Shown: positions 24,542 to 36,705 of the stretch, one piece after another
Layout of the letters: each line of letters begins with the position of its first letter
Position numbering within the stretch: position 1 is the stretch's first letter
The notes under the pieces: model-generated
Seen by the model: the letters and a program-made list of their open reading frames with translations, nothing else
The model's database searches: none
Told to the model about the DNA's origin: nothing
Position numbers and translations under genes: made by a program
Assembly (NCBI GenBank): GCA_902728285.1
Contig: CACVBU010000939.1
Location: 1,674,001 to 1,738,000, forward strand
DNA from: Clytia hemisphaerica
Taxonomy: Eukaryota > Cnidaria > Hydrozoa > Leptothecata > Clytiidae
Direction: 5' to 3'
DNA: 64,000 nt

Positions 24542-24837
24542 AGTCATCTTTGGAGTAATTGAGTATGAATTGAACAATATTTTGGAACTAAAAATTTAGT
24601 AAGAGTTAGAAAATAATTAACCATTTAATCAACCATTTAATTGAATTGAATTCGATTATTCTTGACTTAATAAGAGAAAAACTTCATTCGGTGAAACTTT
24701 TTTCTGGCAAAGATTTTCCTGTTCAATTTGCTGAGTTTACAGACTAAATGTCTAGGAATGAATTGTTTTCTCAATTTTATCTTAGGTGACTAAAAAACTA
24801 AAATGATACCGTTCTATGTACCTGGATAAAGTGAAGC

Positions 24838-27800
24838 ATGGAGAAGATAGGTGCAGGCTACAGACTTTGGGCTTTACGAAACCATGCAAAAGAATTCTTA
24901 ATGGTATCGACAACCCTGTCTGTTTTTGGTTGTCTGGTCATCATTGCCACGTATGCTTTATATAAAGACATTCGATCCTCTTCAAGACATATTATTGTAT
25001 GCATCAGTATAGCTGATTTGGTTGTATCCTTATCTAACCTAGCTGCCGACTTTCTTCCTCCCGCCATACATGATGCATGTATTCTACAAAGCTTTGTCAG
25101 CTCGACCGCGCTTCTTGCATCCTTTATGTGGACTCTCTTCCTGGCTATTTTTCTATACATCAGTTTAGTTTTAGAGAAACCGTTCACGGCTAGAGCTTTA
25201 ATTCATCCATGGTTTCACTTGGTTTGTTGGTTGTTACCATTGGTGATTAACATGGTTGCATTGTGTACTCGTAACCTTGGTAACAATAACGACCTTGCAG
25301 TGTCTGGATGGTGTTGGATCGAAATACCAGGTAATTAATTATTCTAATTATACAACTGAATTTATTTAGGTTGCGTACCCCGCTTGATTTGTACTACCCC
25401 GCTCTCGCCTAAATCTTTTTTATCAAAACCATTTTCTCCTAACGTAATTTCACGCGCCACGTATCTTCTATAGCAAAACATCATAAATTTTCTGTCTCAC
25501 TTCTGGATTCTGGAATCCTCAGTTCGGATAGTCTACACAATAGACAGCTCAAGGCTTCCAGGCGTTACTCTTGGTCTATAGGCACTGCTATAGGCGGCCA
25601 CTAGTAACCCCGACCGGGAATTGCTTTATTAATAGTTTTAAACATAATAGACAACTTTCACAAAGGATGTTTAAAACACAGCTGATCGGCTTAGGCTTCG
25701 ATACTCTCTATTGTTTTATCAAAATCTCAGTGCGCATGCGATTTACCCGGAGAATTTCAATATTTAAAACAAGAGTAGTGCTTATATCCCGAAGAGTAGG
25801 AATTTTACGCTTGAAACGAATTTAGTATTTGAACATAAAAGTTATATCTTTAGGTTCTTTAACACTTTTAACAAAGAATTGCCTTTATAAATTGCCTTTT
25901 AATCAAATCCCTTAAGAGTAATTAAAAATTTAATTGCAAAAATGACGTTATGAACTTTTAAAAGACGTTAATAATATCTTGCATTACCTTCTTTTATAAA
26001 AAGTGCTAAGTTTTAATGGGTAATTAACCTTTTTGTTTCAAAATTATTTTAAACTGTCTGCAAAGAATTGAACTCTTTTAAATTTTTTGAAAAGATTTTC
26101 AAAATTAATGCATCAAAAGTTAGGGCTGTTTTTAAAAATTGGGATGGAAAATTGGTCAAAAAACATAATTTTCAAGATTTTTAGGCAAATAAGCTTTTAG
26201 AAAAAATTTCCGAAAAAATAATTTTCGGTAAAAGATACACGGTATACCGCCAAAAATTTTTCCATAATATTTTTTCTTCGCCAAAAAATAATACTCTTCG
26301 TCGCAAAAGTCTTCATTTCTTCTTCATCAAATTTTTTCATTGCGATTCTTAAATTTTCAGACTCACGGATAATTGGCCTAACAGAAAATCTATAACATAA
26401 CATGCCACAATTTTGTTGGCTAAATTAAGTAGAACTTTATATTTTGTAAGTGGAAAATTTAAAAAACTCACTATGATCAGAGCCCATAGAGGTGTGATAA
26501 AGCAAAAGGGGCGCCAAAATTAGTAGTCAGAGGCGCCTTTTTCCACCCCTTGTCTTTTGCCCCCCCCCCAACAAAAAAATCGGCCGTCCTCTGCCACCAC
26601 GCTACTAGTGTTTCTCTTTTTCTGTTCTGACGTTAGCTCACCTAAACAAAAGATATCACTTCCTGAACTAAAAGATGACTTTTATTCTGGATAGTTTGAA
26701 AGTGAAGTTGGACCTTTGGATGCAACCTACTATTTTAAGCCTACAGCTGAGCTCCTTATATGTTTTGAATCCAGGCAGATAATTTGCTCACTTTTGAAAT
26801 ATTTTCAGAGAGCGATACAGTGGACATCAAACGTGTGATCTTATGGATGTTTTTAGATGGCAAAGGATTGGAAATAATAACATACTTAATTATCCTTCTC
26901 ATTTACATCAGAATTAAAATACATCTCAGAAAACAGGTAAAACTTTTTTTCAAAATAATAATTGACTCCTCAAAAATTGAATTGGTTTTGCTTTCAAAAT
27001 AAACACTATAATAAAGTTAACTTCCGATGAGTCATTTATCAAATTTGGTCAATTAGATGAAAAGTTATGCTGAAATGAAAAAAAGAACCTATTTTTTAAT
27101 ATTACTCAAATTCGTCAAAAATGAATCTCACTTTAGCATAACTTTTTTTATCTAAAACTGATCTAATGAATCTAATTAATGGCCCAAAAATCTTTAAATA
27201 TTCAGAAAAGAATTTCTTTTCAAAAAGGGTCACTTTTTTTTGCAAACCCGGTAGCAAAAACAGTAAGTATACTTTGGCATATAGTATTACGGAATTCCAA
27301 GTCGTATTAACATTTTTTATTTCAATGCACATTTTATCATCAAACAGATCAAATTCGATTCTTGTTAACCACCCTTTTGTTTAGATTCGACATTTTGAAC
27401 GAAAACAATCCTTTTACACTGGTGCTATGACTAGCCTGAGTCTGGATGCAGTACGAACGATTGATCAGAAGCTAGTGCTGATACCTATTTGCTACATCAT
27501 GTTGAGGATCTGGGGAACAATTCGTTTTCTGATGTATGTCCTTGGAAAGGAGCAGCATGGCTCTCTTCCTTTCCTGATGATAATGCAGGTAATTTTTTAT
27601 CCACTTGTCTTTTTATAAGAACCATCAACTTCTGAATAAGCCTCAGTTATTCTTATATTTTCGTGATTTTTGGGCTTTCGTTATGTTTTTTTGATTAATG
27701 CTTTTTGTACTGATTTAAGAGTTCGTATTCTGAAAATTGAAATCACATTTTGTTAATGTAACCTTAATATTTATTGGATAAGCCAGTTTTCTGTAAAATT

Positions 27801-28191
27801 TTCTTTTAAAAAATAAGTGTGTTACTCAAGATTATAGTTCCAACGAGAGAGCCCGAAAAACCTCCATAATGTACAGGGATCCTTTCAACTTCGTGTTCCG
27901 TGTTCTTCGTGCTCGCAGAGCTTTTGGTTACACGAGGAAAATAAGTACGTGGCCGCTATTTGGGGTTCAGTGTTATCAAGAGTGCAATTGCCAAAATAAA
28001 GTTTTTCGTTTCACCTTTTTTAGGCAATTGGTGACAATCTGGTGGGGTTTTGTAATTGTATTTTCTTTTGTTTCTTGACACCAAAAGTACGAAATCATAT
28101 CAAGCAATCGAAACTTTGTACTCTTCACTTTAAGAAGAAGGAAACTGAAACTCATCATCCAGTGAGTGAAAGAACTAATCTCATTTGGTAA
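24838..28191 (+). CDS. GPR157-like seven-transmembrane receptor, tandem copy 3 (4 exons)
   Basis: The exons are 24838-25330, 26809-26936, 27385-27588 and 28024-28191, phases 1, 0, 0, giving about 330 residues. It shares KDIRSSSRHIIVCISIAD, the cysteine in HDACILQ with its partner in GWCWIEI, WMFLDGKGLEIITY in TM5, MLRIWGTIRF in TM6 and GDNLVGFCNCIFFCFLT in TM7. Intron 1 is the longest in the cluster (about 1.5 kb). A strong donor sequence, GTGAGT, lies inside the last exon at 28162, 30 bases before the stop. An alternative spliced tail is therefore possible. The protein should sit in the plasma membrane or ciliary membrane and couple to G proteins; that comes from the family, not from this sequence. 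Confidence 0.87.
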
Positions 28192-28720
28192 ACACTTATT
28201 TCATCATTTTCTTAACTTATACACTTATCAACCCTGTAAAGCGTTAGGAGACTTGGGTCCAGTTTACCAAGAAGGAAATGGCGTCAAAATTCCCGAACTC
28301 GTTACAATGAAATTCTCACAGACACAGGATTCTGACGTCATTTCCTTGGGAATTAATCACCAGTCTCCTCAAAACCCGACCGCGTCGTCAAGAAGGGCTG
28401 GTGAGTGTATTCTAAAGGTTTAATGAGTTTTTGAATTTTTCGCCTATCACCAGAAATCCAAACAAAGCTTCATCCTTTCTGTGCCTGACCTGATTTACAG
28501 CAAAAAAAAACACGGATATTAAGTTCAAACTAAAAATATATGAATCAAACGCCCTGATCAGGAGCTAGAACTCAGACCTCTGTACCTTATACGCAAGGTG
28601 TTAGCTATGAACGAAGTATTTGGTATACTATAGTCGTGAATAACTCGATTGATTTTTACATGAATTTTATCATATTTTTATAGAGCTCTGGCCGTCTAAA
28701 AGAATCTTGATTTGAAGGAA
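28192..28720. other. Downstream of receptor copy 3; possible alternative tail exon
   Basis: An open stretch in the +2 frame (to 28408, followed by GTGAGTG) reads like ordinary protein (SLGINHQSPQNPT). It could be an alternative C-terminal exon, but no acceptor joins it in frame with the internal donor at 28162. Otherwise nothing is seen here. Confidence 0.25.
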
Positions 28721-28724
28721 GTAA

Positions 28725-28898
28725 ATCGCATCAAATTCATCTTTGTTTGTCTAGCTATTAGACATGATTGAAATATAAGTGAATCACATCAAATTCATCT
28801 TCGTTTGTCTGGCTATTGGACATGATTGAAATATAAGAGAATCGCATCAAATTCATCTTTGTTTGTCTGGCTATTGGACATGATTGAAATATCACTCT
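28725..28898 (+). repeat. Three tandem copies of a 58-bp unit
   Basis: ATCGCATCAAATTCATCTT and variants begin at 28725, 28783 and 28841. Each is followed by GTTTGTCT(A/G)GCTATT and GACATGATTGAAATAT. The period is exactly 58 bp. The copies differ at only a few positions, so the expansion is recent. Confidence 0.92.
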
Positions 28899-28948
28899 AC
28901 GAAACTACGGATTTTCTCTGGTTATATCATTACTGTTTGCTTTGATAC

Positions 28949-28982
28949 CATGGCGTTCTAAAGTTACTTTAGAACGCCGTGC
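28949..28982. repeat. Short perfect hairpin
   Basis: GGCGTTCTAAAGT is followed at once by ACTTTAGAACGCC, forming a 13-bp stem with almost no loop. No T-run or gene context suggests a function. Confidence 0.6.
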
Positions 28983-29947
28983 TTGATACTGAAATTTAAT
29001 TAAAAATGCTGCCATGTATTGTTCTAAAATAGTAGCTGTGATTCTTTTACCATAAACTCACTCAAATGGAAAGCTGCTGTGGATTGTGCATATAATTAAT
29101 TAAATTTACCACTTTTAAGTCTGTTCTAGACTAGTTTCATTTCTGTAACTTAAATAACTAATGCTTTTGAGGCATCGTTTCAAAGACAGCACCAATGGGA
29201 TGGGGGATGGTCTTTTAAATGTCAAAATGAATCATGGGTAATCAGGACTAATTATGCTACCAAAACAGCTTCCTATTAGTTGGACGCAAAAAACCTACAA
29301 AATTTCAGGCCAACAAAAAGTCGTTACCAGAGCTCGATGGTCCTTATTACCTGAGATTGATTTCGACTGTGAAATGTCCTATAACGTCACACCAAAAGGC
29401 CTTTTATATCCGTCACTGCATGCTGCATTGAAAGTAGAGTATTGTTCGAACCCTTATGACTGATTCAGCACTTGACATGGTTATGGTGCGACTTTTGGCA
29501 ACAAGAGAGAGTATGTATTGGTTCCAGAAAAGTAAGCCCGCGTGTTTTCATTTCGACGGCTGAGATGGTAGACCTCTTGACTATTTCTTTGACTTTGATA
29601 AAATGTCCCTAAAATCGTTATAGGTCTTATAGTATTGTGCGAAAATCTTCGATTTGATAAAGGTAAAACGATCTTTAAAGGTCAAAATGCCACAAAATCT
29701 GCAGAAAGTTTCCTCAAAGGGAAAATTTGATAATAAATAAAACGTAGACAAACGTAAAACTTGTGATCTAAGCCACAATAAACTTCCAATATAAATTTTG
29801 ATAGCATTAGCCATTTAACAGTGTCCTTTTTTGGAAGAATAACCAAAGGGGATGAGATTTAAATATAGTGCTTTAGTCTGATTTATATATTGTATGGCTA
29901 TTCCATAGGAAAAGCCTACGTCAAATTTGTTACAATTTTCGAGATTT

Positions 29948-30202
29948 TAATAAACGGAGGGGGGGGGGACCTAATTGCCAGGGGTTTGGAAATTATACTT
30001 CTGAAAACCCAAAATAAGGTAATTATAGAGCCATGTAATTAAGGCTAAAATCAGGCTATTTAGAGCAAAATAAGGGTCCTTTTCTTTGACAGCTGAAAAT
30101 ATTCTTAAAAATTAATAAACGGGGGGGGGGACCTAATAAGGTCCGGGGGGGTTGGAAAATTTCCAAATGATTAACAAGCGGGGGAGAGCCCGTTTATTTG
30201 GA
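29948..30202. mobile_element. Element with AATAAACGG(G)n ends
   Basis: The left edge AATAAACGGAGGGGGGGGG is mirrored by GCCCGTTTATT at the right. A second copy of the left phrase (TTAATAAACGGGGGGGGGG, about 30113) and GACCTAATAAGGTCC lie inside. This belongs to the general class of G-run elements in this window. Confidence 0.5.
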
Positions 30203-30204
30203 AC

Positions 30205-32240
30205 CTAGCAGTAATAAGGTAGGTTGGAAGAATAGAAGAAAAAAAACCAAACTGGTTAACTTAGATGAAATGTCGATGAGTTTAATTAATTTTGGATATT
30301 ATGATTTGAACTTTGATCACCATAATGATAATTGATTTAGTACCTTGGACCTCATAAAAATGCAAACTCGTTTAGTAACTTGTATTTTGCACCTCAGCAA
30401 ACCAGGACATGCTGGATTCATCAATCAAAATGGGCTATTATACTAACTGTTGCATAACGTGTCTCTTATTTAGATTCAGACTTTGAACATTATGGTCTGG
30501 TCCAGTCCCTATAAAACGTCCAACTGGTGCAGATATCATCAATTAATTTCATTTTTAAGACAGTCAATCTGTCGGGTGAAAAAGAAATTCAGGTTTGTTA
30601 AATATCTCATGATGGGAGATCCGGGCATGCGAAATCTTTTATTTTCCCAAAACACAAAGCTGAAAAAGGGACCCTGACAAGCGACACGTCCCGTACCCCG
30701 TTTTGCCTGAATGAAAACCAGGAGAAGATCTTTGGCTTGTTTGCCTTTGGGTGACATAACAGTAAATTTTAAAAATGTCTGTTTTTAATGGGCGGAAATT
30801 TCAAATTCTCTTTCGCTTGTAGTGTCTTTCCCAGTTAGGATCAGAGATTGGTTCGTGTTTTCCAATGATGAAATTTCAAGGTTTTTTTTTAACCAGGATG
30901 AATTTCTGATTGACTTTTTTAGTCACAGCAGAGGGATTGCATCCCTCAATATCTGTAACATAGGGCGTTTCTGTTATTGTGCTATAATAGCTAAAGATTT
31001 AGAATAAGAATTTTTTAGCCAGAACTCTCTCTACAGTTTTACATGGTAATTAAATTACTCTTGCATCAATAAAAATGAAATTGTAAAATTTTATGTTAAA
31101 TTAATATTATTAAGAAAATTCATATTATTTTGTAATTAATTTTTGTAATTAAGAATATACATGAAAAGTACCAGATTGAAAGACGTCTTTAACGTTTAAG
31201 TAGTCATATAGTTTGTGTCGTTTGGTGTGGAAAAGTACCCATCCTTTTGTTATTCTCACACTTTGAATTGTTGCGTTAATAGACTAGCAAACAAGTCTGT
31301 TAATTAATCATATCAGAGGGCAGGAACATAAATGCGGTTGGCGTTTGCTAGAATAGGAGCTGCATAGGAGAGCGAGCAAAATTTGGTGAGAGGCTGCTGA
31401 TTAATCGGTTTCAGCCCTTACCGCCGACATTTCTTCCTACGCTTACCTAACTCCTACGCTCACCTTTCCCGCGTGATACCGTTCCAGCCCGACTGGTGTG
31501 CCAGTCTACTGCTTTAATAAAACGTAAGGTAAAACAAGTTTTTGTACTTACGCAAAACACTTTTCCTCTTATGTCTGGTTAGCGTTTTTGTACTTTTGTC
31601 CGGACACCCAGCAATTATGCTTATTGAGAATAAATGAAAATATTATCACAGGAATGGACATAATCTCGGGACCAGAATTTGCTGAGTCATCATCACAAAT
31701 TCCTTTTCTTTTTTAAGCAAAAGTTCACCGATCTTCATATTCACCATGTCCTTTTTAGAGCGAAATGTGAGATGCGCTAGCCTGGTGCAAATCCCTGGTG
31801 GATAATCAGTCATAATATTATTGAAACTAGCTTTGAGTTCGAAGCTCCGAAAGGGTTAGAGAGGACTCTTCTGGTGATGAGTTTTTGTGATAACCACGCG
31901 TTTGCGTGCGATCACACCTTTTGGCTTCAATCCTTTTTGTTTGGAAAAAAGATTACGTCATAAAAGTGTAGCGTGCGCTCAATAAAAAGTTGAACACATT
32001 TCAACTTTTTTCAACCGTTACGTCAGATCGCGCCAATGGAATTGCTTCATTTTTCTTTTGACCAATAGCGTGGTAGCTTTCCTCGAAAAAATGCTATCGC
32101 AGCGCACACAAGTGGAGACCGGCCTTAAGTGGCTTCATTTCCCATATAAGAGTTTAAAATCTAGCCCCGCTTCGGGACTTCACAATCAATGGAAACTATT
32201 GTTGTTTTTATCTGCTCCCTTAGGAGTAACCTGTTCAGTC
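30205..32240. other. No gene seen
   Basis: AT-rich sequence without a supported exon, RNA gene or clear inverted repeat. The few open frames are short and have no domain character. Confidence 0.4.
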
Positions 32241-32799
32241 GAGAATGATGGGTGGGTTTACACATCTGTAGGAGAGAATCGATTAACACTCCCTTTGTCG
32301 ATAACAATTCAAAACATCCAAACCAAACAAAAGCTGAAAATCACTTTTACGAATTCTTTTGATAAACATAATCGTTCTTCCCTCGCTATTGCCATTGTTA
32401 TAAGAGGTAGGTTTGGGAACCTTTTAAGACAAAGGACGTAACAAGGAGAAGAACCATTAAGATTTGAAAATAAATCGTGTAAACGATTTTTCCAATTCAT
32501 CTCAAATGCGTAAAAAATTGGAACATGATTTCGATGATGATAATAACTACGCAAATGATGTTTTTGAAAAAGCTTTACTATGCAGCGTGAACTTGTATGG
32601 CTTGTATGGTGTAGATATGTATCAACGGTTGAATATAGAAAAATCATATTTGCATTCTGTGATAAAACCAGTGAGAAAGCTTAGGGAAAATCAATCATGA
32701 CTCAAAAAAGGAATCGCGATGAAATAAAAAAGATCGTGTCATTACTATTGTATTTCTTAACCGATTCTCTCCTAGATGTAAACCCACTCAATGCTTCTG
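32241..32799. mobile_element. Inverted-repeat element abutting the transposon stack
   Basis: The arms 32241-32286 and 32757-32799 are reverse complements, sharing GTGGGTTTACA and AGGAGAGAATCG. The right arm stops exactly where the next element begins (32800). A 78-codon + frame (32464-32700) lies inside but matches nothing I recognise. Confidence 0.6.
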
Positions 32800-32997
32800 A
32801 ATAGCGCTTCGTCGTGCAAACGTCATGATTATTACTTCTCTCATTTGACCGAAATTCAATCCCACAATCCTTTTCGTCTTAATTCAAAAGTCGTGAAAGT
32901 TATTACTTTTTCTTTGTAATTGAGTGTAATTTGCGTGCAAGCGTAATAAACACAAAGGGTGATGGGATTGAATTTCAGTCAAACATAAAAATCAATG

Positions 32998-34110
32998 GTC
33001 GTGTTCACACTACAGACCTTCCTTAATAAAAATGTAGTTAGGAGAATCTTTTGTTGACTACAATACAGAACGTGCATTTAACAAAGAGTCGAACGCGTAG
33101 TATTGTAATTTTTAATCGATCTTCCTTAATTAAGAGTCGTAAGCTCTATTGTCTTAAGGGTAGGGTAGAGGCTTCCCTTAAAACAAAAGATTTTATTAAG
33201 GAAGCATAAACAAAGAATGCGTGCAGTGAACAAAAAGTTTTACGATTTCAAAAACGAATGAACTGAGGAAAAAATTAGAAATAGTGCAAACGGTGTTGTT
33301 GGCTGCGTTTAGACCAACTGGCATTTGTAATTTGGCATTTGCTCATGAGGGATTCGATTTTAATAGCTTTTCCATTGTGTTTTCTGTCATGGCATTTAAG
33401 GAATCGTCTTTTTAGAGTCATTACTGAAAAGGTGATTCCCTCAAGTTCAACTTTGACAGATCAAACAATGAAAAGCCTGGAATTTCTCAAAAACTGCAGT
33501 CATTAAGACTGAAACTTTTTGCCGTAGGGCTAGGCTATGGCAAATTTTGCAAATTTTACAATCTATAGAAAGAACTGAATAAAAAACGTGCAAATACTTT
33601 AAAAAATCAAAAATGTCATTTTTTCTCTTAGTTTTGGTTCCTTTGTTTGATTTGAAATGTCAGAAAAGGGGATTCCTTTGCTCAAAATGGCATTTCAAAT
33701 GCCAACGAAATGCCAACACGCTGGCATCATTAGGCATTTGACAAACCGAACAATTGCGCGGAACAATAGAATTCAAAAGAATACTGCAAGCTATTACAAA
33801 TGCCAGGCTGGTCTAAACGCAGCCGTTGATGTGTAAGATGAATGCAGTTATTGAGTAAAACCATTAGAACAAATATGTTTGCGGATTTCAAGTGATGTAT
33901 GGATACCAATATCAACCAATCACAGGTGAAATCAAAACTCTCAATAAAAAATCAACCAATGAGAAGCCTTAAGCAAAATCAATTACCGTGTTATAATAGA
34001 TCTCGTGAACCTACAAAGAACTGTACTAAACCAGTGTATTCATCCATCATAAATCTCTTTGTTTAACTTTGATAGATTTAATTAAGTAAACTTTCCAGTG
34101 TGAACGCGCC
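32998..34110. mobile_element. Element 'B' nested in MITE A, 5-bp target duplication
   Basis: Inserted at CAATG, which is duplicated on both sides (32993-32997 and 34111-34115). The intact copy of A at 45148-45152 has CAATG once. The tips are imperfect inverted repeats: G(T/G)CG(T/C)GTTCACACT. Element C copy 1 lies inside. No transposase remains. Confidence 0.85.
33301..33824 (+). mobile_element. Element 'C' copy 1, nested in B, 3-bp target duplication
   Basis: A 524-bp element with tips GGCTGCGTTTAGACCA and CGCAGCC, flanked by GTT on both sides (33298-33300 and 33825-33827). Its interior has GGCATTTGTAATTTGGCATT and many TGGCATTT / AAATGCCA words. The second copy (34139-34662) has the same length and opposite orientation. 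Confidence 0.92.
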
Positions 34111-34138
34111 CAATGTCTATTTTTAGATTCGCGACGGT

Positions 34139-34662
34139 GGCTGCGTTTAGACCAGCCTGGCATTTGTAATTACTTGTAGTATTCTTTTGAATTCTATTGT
34201 TCCGCGCAATTGTTTGGTTTGTCAAATGCCTAATGATGCCAGCGTGTTGGCATTTCGTTGGCATTTGAAATGCCATTTTGAGCAAAGGAATCCCCTTTTC
34301 TGGCATTTCAAATCAAACAAAGGAACCAAAACAAAGAGAAAAAATGACATTTTTGATTTTTTAAAGTATTTCCACGTTTTTTATTCAGTTCTTTCTATAG
34401 ATTGTAAAATTTGCAAGATTTGCCATAGGCTAGCCCTACGGCAAAATGTTTCAGTCTGAATGACTGCAGTTTTTGAGAAATTCCATGCTTTTCATTGTTT
34501 GATCTGTCAAAGTTGAACTTGAGGGAATCACCTTTTCAGTAATGACTCTAAAAAGACGATTCCTTAAATGCCATGACAGAAAATACAATGGAAAAACTAT
34601 TAAAATCGAATCCCTCGTGAGCAAATGCCAAATTACAAATGCCAGTTGGTCTAAACGCAGCC
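34139..34662 (-). mobile_element. Element 'C' copy 2, inserted in MITE A, 3-bp target duplication
   Basis: The reverse complement of copy 1 over its whole 524 bp, flanked by GGT (34136-34138 and 34663-34665). The unoccupied site, GCGACGGTATGCTATT, is present in MITE A copy 2 near 45165-45180 and shows GGT once. This proves the 3-bp duplication. The small frames seen on both strands here are shadows of the repeat. Confidence 0.93.
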
Positions 34663-34774
34663 GGTATGCTATTCTATATTTTCATATCAGATCTGTGATT
34701 TCTCAAGGGAAATCATTCCACATAGTAAATTTGTTGAATTTTATTGATTAAAGACAAGAAATGTACACATTAGT

Positions 34775-34915
34775 GAGGTTAAGTAAATCGGTAAAATCAC
34801 GATGACGGACGAAAAATGAAGAGGCTAGTGAGTATCAGCCAATCAAATGTCGTATTCTCACTAGCCTATTACATTTTTCGTCCGTCGTCGTGATTATCCT
34901 TGTATGCTTAACCTC
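34775..34915. mobile_element. Hairpin MITE with GAGGTTAAG ends
   Basis: The arms begin GAGGTTAAG and pair through ATCACGA(T/C)GACGGACGAAAAATG and AGGCTAGTGAG. AGT flanks both sides (34772-34774 and 34916-34918) and may be a 3-bp target duplication. Confidence 0.8.
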
Positions 34916-34919
34916 AGTA

Positions 34920-35730
34920 TTGGTTTGACGTTGAGGGAAGGAAGTAAGTGACTTTTGAAATTTTTCTCGAATGGAAGTTCCCCCATTGTAAGATAAATAG
35001 AAGAGAAAATTTATGGAGAATTGCAAGACTCGATTTCAATATATTTTTTTCACTACTGTAGAATATTGTTCGAATTAAAAGGTCTTTTGAAGCTTGCGTG
35101 CGGTAATTTTTAGAGTCTTGATATTTCTTTGGTTCTGTTTTAATTTAAACTTAGAAAGAATATCAAAGAAAATGAATTCTTTATGTGAGGGCATTCGTTT
35201 CAATAAATTTCGGTTATTGTTGAGCAATTTTTTAAAGGCTTTTTTTTTTCTTTTGCTGACTAATTAGAGGGAAGATTTTGAACGCAAACATTAGTTTACA
35301 AGAGTTTTTATTTATCTTTAAAAAAATTATAGTTAGGTACTAATTAACATTACCAATATTTGTTATAATTTTTCAATACAAGAGTGCCCACTGTTCCTCA
35401 TTTTTCAAAAGAATCAAAGAAATCAAACAAAATATTTGCCAATGATAGGAAAACTTTGAAAATTTTCCCGTTCCATCAGTTACGTATGGTGGCTGGTGGA
35501 TTGACGGACTCGAGCTCTTTTGTCTTGTTCTGATAATGATCAACCTGGACCAGGTTATTGAGCAGGAAGAATCAATGTAGAAACTTTTGAGGGTTATAGA
35601 ACCGTGAATTCATTGTAATGTTTGAAAATCTGTAAAAAGGTAAAATTTCAGATGGGTTTGATCACATATCTTGATAAGATTCGGAAGAGGTATACATTTT
35701 CTGGAAGATATTGAAAATATCAATCACTAA
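34920..35730. other. No gene seen
   Basis: AT-rich spacer between hairpin elements. No coding frame, RNA gene or inverted repeat stands out. Confidence 0.45.
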
Positions 35731-35735
35731 AAATA

Positions 35736-35908
35736 GACATTATTGGAGTTTTTGATTTTTCTAAAAAAGCGATGCATTGTGGGATTGTTTCGAGTGTATT
35801 ACAATAGAAATCTCTTAGGAATTCCTCGAGGGAATTCTATTGTAATACACTCGAAACAATCCCACAATGCATCGCTTTTTCAGAAAAATCAAAAACTCCG
35901 ATAAGGTC
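35736..35908 (+). mobile_element. Palindromic MITE 'D', copy 1, TA-flanked
   Basis: A near-perfect inverted repeat of about 80 bp per arm, containing GCGATGCATTGTGGGATTG and CGAGTGTATTACAATAGAA. It is flanked by TA. The central asymmetric part is in the opposite orientation to copy 2 at 62036-62209. TA flanks fit Tc1/mariner-type insertion, but TA may also be part of the palindrome. Confidence 0.9.
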
Positions 35909-36048
35909 TATTTTCGTGTCGTCTTCTTTCTGCGCCAGTTCGATGAAAATTTTCTCATTCGTGGGCGTATTATTCGGGCGTGAGAAAATAATGACTTTCA
36001 GTCGTCATGCTTTTTATATTGGGATTTTTTTCCAGAAAAAATTAAACA

Positions 36049-36200
36049 TGGGAGGTGGAGGATATAACAATTTTCAGTGATTTACCCCCCGGATAAAGTT
36101 ACTTTTGGCCTCCCGGACAGAGCAAATTTAACCCCCGGACAAGGCAAATTTTGATAATTTTTCGCTACCCCCCGGACAATATATCCTCCACACCTCCCCC
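36049..36200. mobile_element. Small palindromic element with internal CCCCCGGACA words
   Basis: The tips GGGAGGTGGAGGATAT and ATATATCCTCCACACCTCCC pair. Between them, (A)CCCCCCGGA(T/C)A occurs at about 36086, 36130 and 36170, with a shorter CCCGGACA between, each separated by AT-rich filler. It has the same plan as the other word-repeat elements of the window. Confidence 0.7.
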
Positions 36201-36705
36201 ATTCAAAAATATGTTTAAATTCATTTGTAAATCTTGAAACAGTTATCGAGAAAAGAAAAGAGAAAATAAAGTCACCGAAAGTTTTTTCGCCTTAATTTAC
36301 AAATGAACGAGAATTCTCGAACCCCTTTAACTAAGATACAGTTAGAAAGGATTGTTTAGCACTTTTTGTCTAATTCTTTAATGGGATAAGATTTTGTTGG
36401 GTTATCACTTGAGAAATTCATTGGTAAACTCTGAGTAAAAATTGGCGGGGGTTTGGATCAGCCTGTATCTAGAAATTAGAATCAAATTTACATGATTTTA
36501 TGGAAAACTTGAGTAAATGTAGAAAACCGAATAATATAAAACGACGTGTTCTTATTTCAATATTGCAAAATATTTGTAAGGATTTAATTTTGGATGCTAG
36601 GACCAATCAGCTCGTGTATTTTGGTAAAACTTTTTTTAAATTTCAGATTAAAGAAAATTGTCACAAAACTGTTCACCAAATCTCGTCAAATCTTCTTCAA
36701 TCAAA

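Larger units (their letters stand above)
32800..34673. mobile_element. Palindromic MITE 'A', copy 1, broken by nested insertions
   Basis: The ends are AATAGCGCTTCGTCG and its approximate complement CGACGGTATGCTATT. Pairing continues inward to GAAATTCAATCCCA. An uninterrupted copy of the same element exists at 44952-45180. Compared with that copy, two insertions are plain here: 32998-34110 after CAATG, and 34139-34662 after GGT. Confidence 0.88.

Noticed and set aside
32464..32700. 78-codon + frame
   Set aside because: It lies between the arms of an inverted-repeat element and has no known motif.
34082..34459. Overlapping 74- and 90-codon frames on both strands, also present at 33730-33915
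   Set aside because: They lie within the two inverted copies of element C and reflect its repeated GGCATTT words.
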